Shown: positions 21,934 through 26,680 of the stretch, piece by piece
Layout: every line of letters starts with the position of its first letter
How positions within the stretch are numbered: position 1 is the stretch's first letter
Assembly (NCBI GenBank): GCA_000787465.1
Contig: JSYX01000496.1
Location: forward strand, 1 to 26,680
Source of the DNA: Thermomucor indicae-seudaticae
Taxonomy: Eukaryota > Mucoromycota > Mucoromycetes > Mucorales > Lichtheimiaceae
DNA: 26,680 nucleotides
Direction of reading: 5' to 3'
The notes under the pieces: generated by a model
What the model saw: the letters and a program-made list of their open reading frames with translations, nothing else
The model's database searches: none
What the model was told of the DNA's origin: nothing
Translations under genes and position numbers: made by a program

Positions 21934-23673
21934 ATGGAATCCACACAGGAACAGGAACAAGTACAAGTTCGCTTCTTTACGCGTCAACCCAAATACGCCG
22001 TTAGCGATGCCCCGATCCTTGTACCTGCAACATTTAAGCGTCAAGGATTATCCGAGATCATTAACAATCTACTTGAACTTGGTTTGTTATTTTAAGTGGG
22101 ACTATTGATTGACGAGCAGATTTTAATCGATTGAAAAGAAAAACCTATACCGTTCGAGTTCTTGATTGATGGCGAAATTCTTCGAACAAGTATTGCGCAA
22201 TATTTGCAACAACATCAGCTCTCAACCGTAGGTAAAAAGGAGGGGGAACTGGAGGGAATGCTTTTCGGTTGGTCTATTGACGCGCGCGAATAGGAAAATG
22301 TATTGACGATCGAGTATGTCGAAAGTATGCTTCCGCCCTCACCGTTAAGTGCTTTTCAACATGATGACTGGATCAGCTCTGTGAGAGGCAGTAAAGAGTA
22401 AGTAAGAGGTATCGAAAAAAAGGGGTGCAAGTTCCGTTTTTCTTACGCAGCCAAGGTACCTGTTGACGGGATCGTATGATAATGCGGTTCGTCTATGGAA
22501 CTTGAGTGGTGAATGTGTTGCTACATTTATTGGTCATCGGGATGCGGTCAAAAGTGTGGCTTTCGGCGCAACTGGAGGTAATAATAATACTACCGGGTGC
22601 GTGTGTGCGTTTGTCTGTCAGATCATTCATGCCTATAATTATAGACGACGAGGAAACCGTTATCTTTTCAGGCGGATTGGACCACAGCATTATGGCCTGG
22701 GCGGTAAGTTAGAAAGAAAGGAGAACGAATTCAATGTTCAAATGGCTTATACAGTATTTCAAGTATTCAGCAGAGAAGGGTCAGCGTGAGCTCTACGAGT
22801 GCAAGGGTCACAAGGGGTCAGTCGAATCCATTGCTGTAAACAGCAAACAGAGTCATGTAAGAAAGAACGATAGCATACATTACCGCGGTTTCTGAACAAT
22901 ATCTAGTTTGCGAGTGCGTCTAGCGATGGTTTGGTAAAAGTATGGTCGACTGCTGTACCCGAAGAGAGCGACTCTGTCAGTGAAGCAACTGGGTCAAAGA
23001 AGCGAAGAAAAACGGATAAAGGCGAGCGTAAAATCAAGGTAAATAAGACGATCATGTTGAGTATCTTTATATATAACTCATACGCCGTAGACACAAGCAA
23101 GTAACTTGGAAGGTCATGTTGGGGCTGTGAATGCTGTGGTGTTCGATAACAGTGATGACAACCGTGTGTATACGGGCGGTTGGGACCACTCGATCCGGTC
23201 TTGGGACGTTGAGCAACAAGTGAATCTGGTGACCAAGAACTGTGAAAAGGTTGTGCTTGATGTGGATTATTCGAGTCGGTCGCGTCTGCTTGCGACGGGT
23301 CATGGCGATAACGTGCTCAGGTTATGGGATCCTCGGTCAGAAGGTATGAAAGTCAATCAATCATCATGGCCAACTTGAAAATAATAACCATGGATTTTTA
23401 GATGGCGTGAACGTGAAGCTGGCTTTACGTGGCCATACAGAGTGGGTATCGTCCGTGTCATGGTCACCGAGCTCCGAGTACACTTTATGCTCCGGCTCGT
23501 ATGACTCGACTGTAAGAATCTGGGATATTAGAAGCAAGGCGCCGTTATACACAGTCAAAGCAGAAGCTGATGACGAAAAAGACAAGAAAATATTTTCGGT
23601 ACATTGGAACGAAAACCGAATTTTGAGCGGTGGTGAATCAAAGAAGTTACGGATATACAGTGCATCGTCTTGA
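21934..23673 (+). CDS. YTM1: Ytm1/WDR12, 60S ribosome assembly factor
   Basis: Nucleolar WD40 protein of the Nop7-Erb1-Ytm1 (human PeBoW) complex; the AAA+ machine Rea1/Mdn1 pulls it off pre-60S particles through its N-terminal Ubl-like NLE domain. Nine exons: 21934-22081, 22139-22227, 22294-22397, 22456-22577, 22645-22703, 22755-22856, 22907-23038, 23091-23343, 23402-23673; 426 residues, phases close. The NLE domain spans about residues 10-95 (VQVRFFTRQ ... PFEFLIDGEILRTSI); Glu86 in TIEYVE is the likely counterpart of the MIDAS-binding glutamate. Seven WD repeats follow (GSYDNAVRLWN, GGLDHSIMAW, SASSDGLVKVW, GGWDHSIRSWD, GHGDNVLRLWD, GSYDSTVRIWD, GGESKKLRIY). A basic insert (KKRRKTDKGERKIK) between repeats could be a nuclear signal. 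Intron 3 uses CCAAG at 22455, five bases past CGCAG, because only this keeps frame. Confidence 0.95.
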
Positions 23674-23767
23674 ACACAGTAATACATTGTTTGTGGGCTA
23701 TTTACAACCAGAGGCTTTTTTTCTGCTTGGTACAAGAGGGGGGTAACAGAGGGGAATTCTATACTAG

Positions 23768-25473
23768 CTATGGCTTAGTAATTTCGCTATAATTAATGAC
23801 GCGTCTGGATTGACGTTGACGAATCCTTTCGTATTTGTAAAACAAGCTTGCCACGTCCTACCCCGCAGCCGTCAGTGTGCATTGATCGCAGCTTTCATTA
23901 CCTCACTCACTTACTTTGGCAACCACAAATAGACAACCTCCAAGGATATTGCGATGGAATGGTTCAGGAAAGTACTGGCGTACTAGCTTGAAATGATCTA
24001 GACAACTAATAATAACCATATCAATTATGGCTGCTGCTGCTAGTCTATGTTATGTATGTAATTTACCTTCCTACGATACTGCTAATGGTTGGCCATAACA
24101 GCGCCCCAATCACGCTGACGCCCAAACCACCTCGTTCTCTTCCTCGCAGCATCGCATTCACTTCACCTTCTTCTTCTGCCGCCAGTCGATTTTCTCGTTG
24201 GCGTTCATCCCACCTTCGATCACCAATCACGTCAGCACCATGCTGCTCGAGGATCCGCATAGCTTCGGTAGTAGATTCTTGCTGCTGCTGTTGTTGGTGT
24301 TGACCGCGCTGTCGCTGTTGATTACGTCGTAGAGCAAGTAATTTCCGTGACAAGGCATGTTGCGCTAAAAGGTACAAATTGTTATAGAATAATCTATTCT
24401 CGTCATTAGCAAAATGCACAAGTTTTGATCGTTTGGCTGATGATGATATATACCTGATCCACGGCAGCATCCCAACTGTCATGGCCGGTGAAGGCAACCA
24501 CGGATGATGATAGGCCATATTATTGTTGTTGGTAGCCCGCATGATGAGGACAACCGCAAATGGCAAGACGCCGTCGGCCCAGCGCGACCGAGACATGATC
24601 AGGGCTACCGGTATGGATGGTAAACCAAGCCAGGTTCGCCAAGTCCAGGTCGCAGGGGATCCGATCAGGCGCTCGCCTTCGCGAGTGCCAAACAAGGTCA
24701 GGACTGTATAGGCGCCGTAGGTTGTGGAAGTGATCAGCATCGAGCAACCGAGTCCGAGAAAGGTGATATAGGGTGCCGCGGTATGGACAAAACTGTCGAC
24801 CAAGCTAAGCAAGGCAAGCGACAGACTTTTACGTTCAGTGAGTTGGTACGGAGTAGCGCATTGTGGGCAATGAACCTTTTTTGAATTGATTGATACAACA
24901 GTTCTTGCGCAAAAGCAAGCTTATACTTACTTTCTTGAGTGGAGCATCCTTTTGACTTTCGGCAATCCAGTCCAGTAGACATTGCTCGTGGGAGAGCAGC
25001 GAACACTTGCAAGGTTTAACCCAGTTGCCTTCTGAATCCGTATCTTCTCCAAAGCAAATCCAGCACCGACGCTGTTGCTCGTCACTGTTGGCTATCGAAG
25101 TAATACTAGTGGATGATGTGGCTTGCTGTTGTTCTTCCGATTGCTGTGTTGAGGCTGCCGCAATCGGTACGTCACGAGACGGTCGTCTTGGCGCAAGAAT
25201 TGTAGACGACGAAGAGGATGAGGTACTTGAACAAGACATATTTCCGCCGTCGTCGTCCTCCTCTTGGTTATTAATTAACACGCGTCTTCTCGAATCAGGT
25301 GAAAGTATGCGATCAATTCTCGACGCTGAACTGGTGCTGCTTTCTGCGAAAGTGCTCCGGCGTCTTGCACTGTCCTGCTCTGGTGCTGTAGAGCTACTGG
25401 TTGACTGTTGTTGGTAGGCATAGTATCCCGCAGCATTCATTAAGGAAGAATTCGGGCAACGGAAATGAGACAT
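23768..25473 (-). CDS. MARCH5-like membrane RING-CH ubiquitin ligase
   Basis: Exons in transcript order: 25473-24931, 24875-24454, 24393-24067, 24005-23915, 23857-23768; 490 residues. The first 130 residues are Ser/Gln-rich and disordered. The RING-CH finger runs from Cys137 to Cys187: CWIC, CKC, His162, Cys165 and CPQC, the order C4HC3. The CKC-to-His spacing (CKCSLLSHEQC) is shorter than in human MARCH5 but matches the fungal type as I recall it. Hydrophobic segments follow (ITFLGLGCSMLITSTTYGAY; a patch near LPSIPVALIM; VIGALLWPTISSIVG; NILGGCLFVVAK), resembling MARCH5/MITOL of the outer mitochondrial membrane, which suggests the same site. A polyQ-containing loop (GQHQQQQQQES) interrupts the membrane region. 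The 60-nt intron 24453-24394 is in frame and stop-free but has a perfect TGCTAAT branch site, so it is removed. Confidence 0.85.
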
Positions 25474-25566
25474 TGACAGAGACGGTTGTACTGTAGATAT
25501 AAGTAAAGTGCCTGGCCACTTTTGATAGGCATTGAACTTGATTTCGCGTTCCGATCCTAATGCAGC

Positions 25567-26031
25567 ATGTCTCTGCCAGTGGTCTTACTTGAGTGCACCA
25601 GTCAGTATGTTCAAGTGCATTCAAGACTACAAGTGATGGCAGATCGAAGACGGCTGTGGTTCTATCCAACCATACTTCATGCCGTTCACTCGAAGAACGC
25701 TACGAGCACACGGAAAGCCCACCGTTTTCCAAGCAGCAGGTTGTGGAAGGCACACAGTATGCCAGCTGCTATGGAGAGAGGTACGATCTGCGGATACAAG
25801 GTATACATTGAATAGTGGATAATGTCAAATTATCCGAGACCGGAGAGCGGTGGTACCCGTAGCCCACAGGAGGAAGAACCTCATTTGCTCCCTCATGTGC
25901 TGCCTGCCAGGGTTTATCCTTGTCATGCCCAAGCATCGTCTCTGGCAACTGACATTGATTCAATGTTAGACCAACCTCGAGTACTTGTCCTTATGGAAGC
26001 ATACGAATGGATTTTTGGCTTGAAACTATAA
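25567..26031 (+). CDS. Unresolved candidate locus
   Basis: Three overlapping plus-strand frames are open here (25567-25815, 25593-25811, 25822-26031). The second (ending ...VVEGTQYASCYGE) and the third (SPQEEEPHLLPHVLPARVYP...) can be joined in phase by a GTACGA donor near 25783 and a CCCGTAG acceptor at about 25860, giving a hydrophilic protein that ends at the TAA at 26029-26031. I cannot find a matching ATG for the second frame and recognise no family. The 93-bp spacer to the MARCH5-like start suggests a divergent gene, but chance is possible. Confidence 0.25.
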
Positions 26032-26117
26032 TCCTCAAAGGGCGTGTGTTTTGAGGATTACTATACGCGCTGCAAAATTTTTGGGCTGTTTAGAAGTTTT
26101 TGCAGCGCGCGTAGTAA
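26029..26117. repeat. Two interlocking inverted repeats
   Basis: First hairpin: 26029-26039 pairs perfectly (11 bp) with 26050-26060 around a 10-nt loop. Second hairpin: 26058-26077 pairs with 26098-26117 over 20 bp with two adjacent mismatches, around a 20-nt loop; its arms contain CGCGCTGCAAAA and its reverse complement. The outer bases of the second repeat include TA on both sides, as left by Tc1/mariner-type insertion, so a tiny foldback element or MITE remnant is possible. The candidate gene stop lies inside the first arm. Confidence 0.6.
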
Positions 26118-26680
26118 TTCTCTGTGTGTTAGTGTGTGTATATAAAATGCCATAATATCCAGTTGTCTGTTTGCAGGCTGTTGAGAGTTGGATATCCTGC
26201 CGTCAGTTGAGTCCCGGCAAAAATCCACTCTTTTTCCTTTTATGTAGCCATGCTACGTATCCATTGGGCATTACGCGTGGACATTCACTTTCGATACATG
26301 ATGGCTTGGTCAGCAGCCAACCCATGACTACTAGACGGCAGACTTGTCATCAACATTTCAGAAATTTGCCAGTATGAGGATGTTCGCCGGGCGATTTTTA
26401 AACACCGACAGCGAACAAGAGAAGATTTGGGTAGCCAGCTTTCTTTGGGCTCTAACGTCTAACTTCTAACCTCTAACCTCTAAAGTTAATTTGTATGAAT
26501 TGGAGACTATCATGTATTATTTTATGTTTCTGGTAACCTATTAGAACTACTGAATTTTGAGGAAGTATTCACGCCGCTCTGATCCCTTCTTTGCGTCGTT
26601 ACGAGGTTAGATTTGCACCTAGGTGAGCAAGTTTTTTTGCGCCATTTTGTCAACATAATTTGTCAAAACAGATACCCATT
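26118..26680. other. Gene-free right edge
   Basis: No supported gene. A TATATAAAA element at about 26139-26147 follows a GT-rich stretch and could be a promoter for something downstream; the frame at 26171-26377 is Cys/His-containing but matches nothing I know. A 7-bp inverted repeat (TGTTCGC at 26381-26387, GCGAACA at 26411-26417) and the seven-base tandem repeat at 26451-26485 lie here. Confidence 0.45.
26451..26485. repeat. Five copies of a 7-bp repeat, TCTAACN
   Basis: Five head-to-tail heptamers are read directly: TCTAACG, TCTAACT, TCTAACC, TCTAACC, TCTAAAG. An inverted copy of TCTAACCTC occurs at 26603-26611. The unit resembles degenerate seven-base telomere-type repeats, but most fungi use six bases (CCCTAA), so this is only a similarity. 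Confidence 0.6.

Noticed and set aside
2703..23673. Idea that translation, Pol III and ribosome-assembly genes form a functional cluster
   Set aside because: The genes are on mixed strands and interspersed with unrelated metabolic and membrane genes; nothing in the sequence shows co-regulation.
24361..24408. Intron ending at CTTTTAG (24366-24360 on the minus strand) in the MARCH5-like gene
   Set aside because: It shifts the frame into a stop; the acceptor at 24394 keeps frame and follows a consensus branch site.
25007..25417. Plus-strand 136-codon frame rich in Ser and Cys
   Set aside because: Antisense to the Ser/Gln-rich exon 1 of the MARCH5-like gene; composition explained by the repeats on the other strand.
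1..26680. CRISPR arrays, insertion sequences, prophage or bacterial operon signals
   Set aside because: The window is spliced eukaryotic nuclear DNA; I saw no spaced direct-repeat arrays and no transposase with recognisable motifs.

Overview
The window is nuclear DNA of an intron-rich fungus, most likely an early-diverging lineage (Mucoromycota, perhaps Mucorales; this placement is an inference from gene style, not a database result). Genes are closely packed and split by about 68 introns, mostly 50-80 nt, with GTAAGT/GTATGT-like donors, CTAAC/CTGAC-like branch sites and TAG/CAG acceptors. I rebuilt the exons by hand so that splice phases close and the protein matches its family. Ten of the eleven spliced models have complete, phase-consistent junctions; the 222-residue membrane protein has two uncertain ones.

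Layout. 1-738: no gene seen. 739-2135 (-): glucosamine-6-phosphate deaminase with an extra charged C-terminal tail. 2703-4457 (+): DRG1/Rbg1-type GTPase with 12 exons, two of them microexons. 4991-6668 (+): DUF1479 family protein, a probable iron/2-oxoglutarate oxygenase fold. 6880-9498 (+): cytosolic GH15 enzyme of the bacterial-type trehalase/glucoamylase group. 9956-10803 (+): 222-residue membrane protein of unknown function. 10804-12777: about 2 kb without a convincing gene, with a damaged open frame and clustered palindromes. 12778-14641 (+): SLC10A7/Rch1-type transporter. 14684-15015 (-): weak small-gene candidate. 15169-15507 (+): COA6 cytochrome c oxidase assembly factor. 15675-18992 (-): TFIIIC 90-kDa-type subunit with WD40 region and zinc finger. 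19060-21642 (+): RBM26/27-type CCCH/RRM protein. 21934-23673 (+): Ytm1/WDR12. 23768-25473 (-): MARCH5-like membrane RING-CH ubiquitin ligase. 25567-26031: unresolved candidate locus. 26029-26117: two interlocking hairpins. 26451-26485: a seven-base tandem repeat.

How the genes relate. This is not an operon or a recognisable gene cluster. Several genes serve protein-synthesis supply and RNA biology: DRG1 with ribosomes, TFIIIC with tRNA and 5S genes, Ytm1 with 60S assembly, and RBM26/27 with nuclear RNA. Two serve mitochondria (COA6 and the MARCH5-like ligase). The TFIIIC and RBM26 genes are divergent, with only 67 bp between start codons. Genes pairing tail to tail are also close: YTM1 and MARCH5-like by 94 bp, COA6 and TFIIIC by 167 bp.

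I did not find a clearly new multi-gene system. The most interesting items are the DRG1 microexons, the very tight divergent promoter, the GH15 gene as a transfer candidate, the deaminase tail, and the unexplained palindromic DNA in the two gene-poor stretches.
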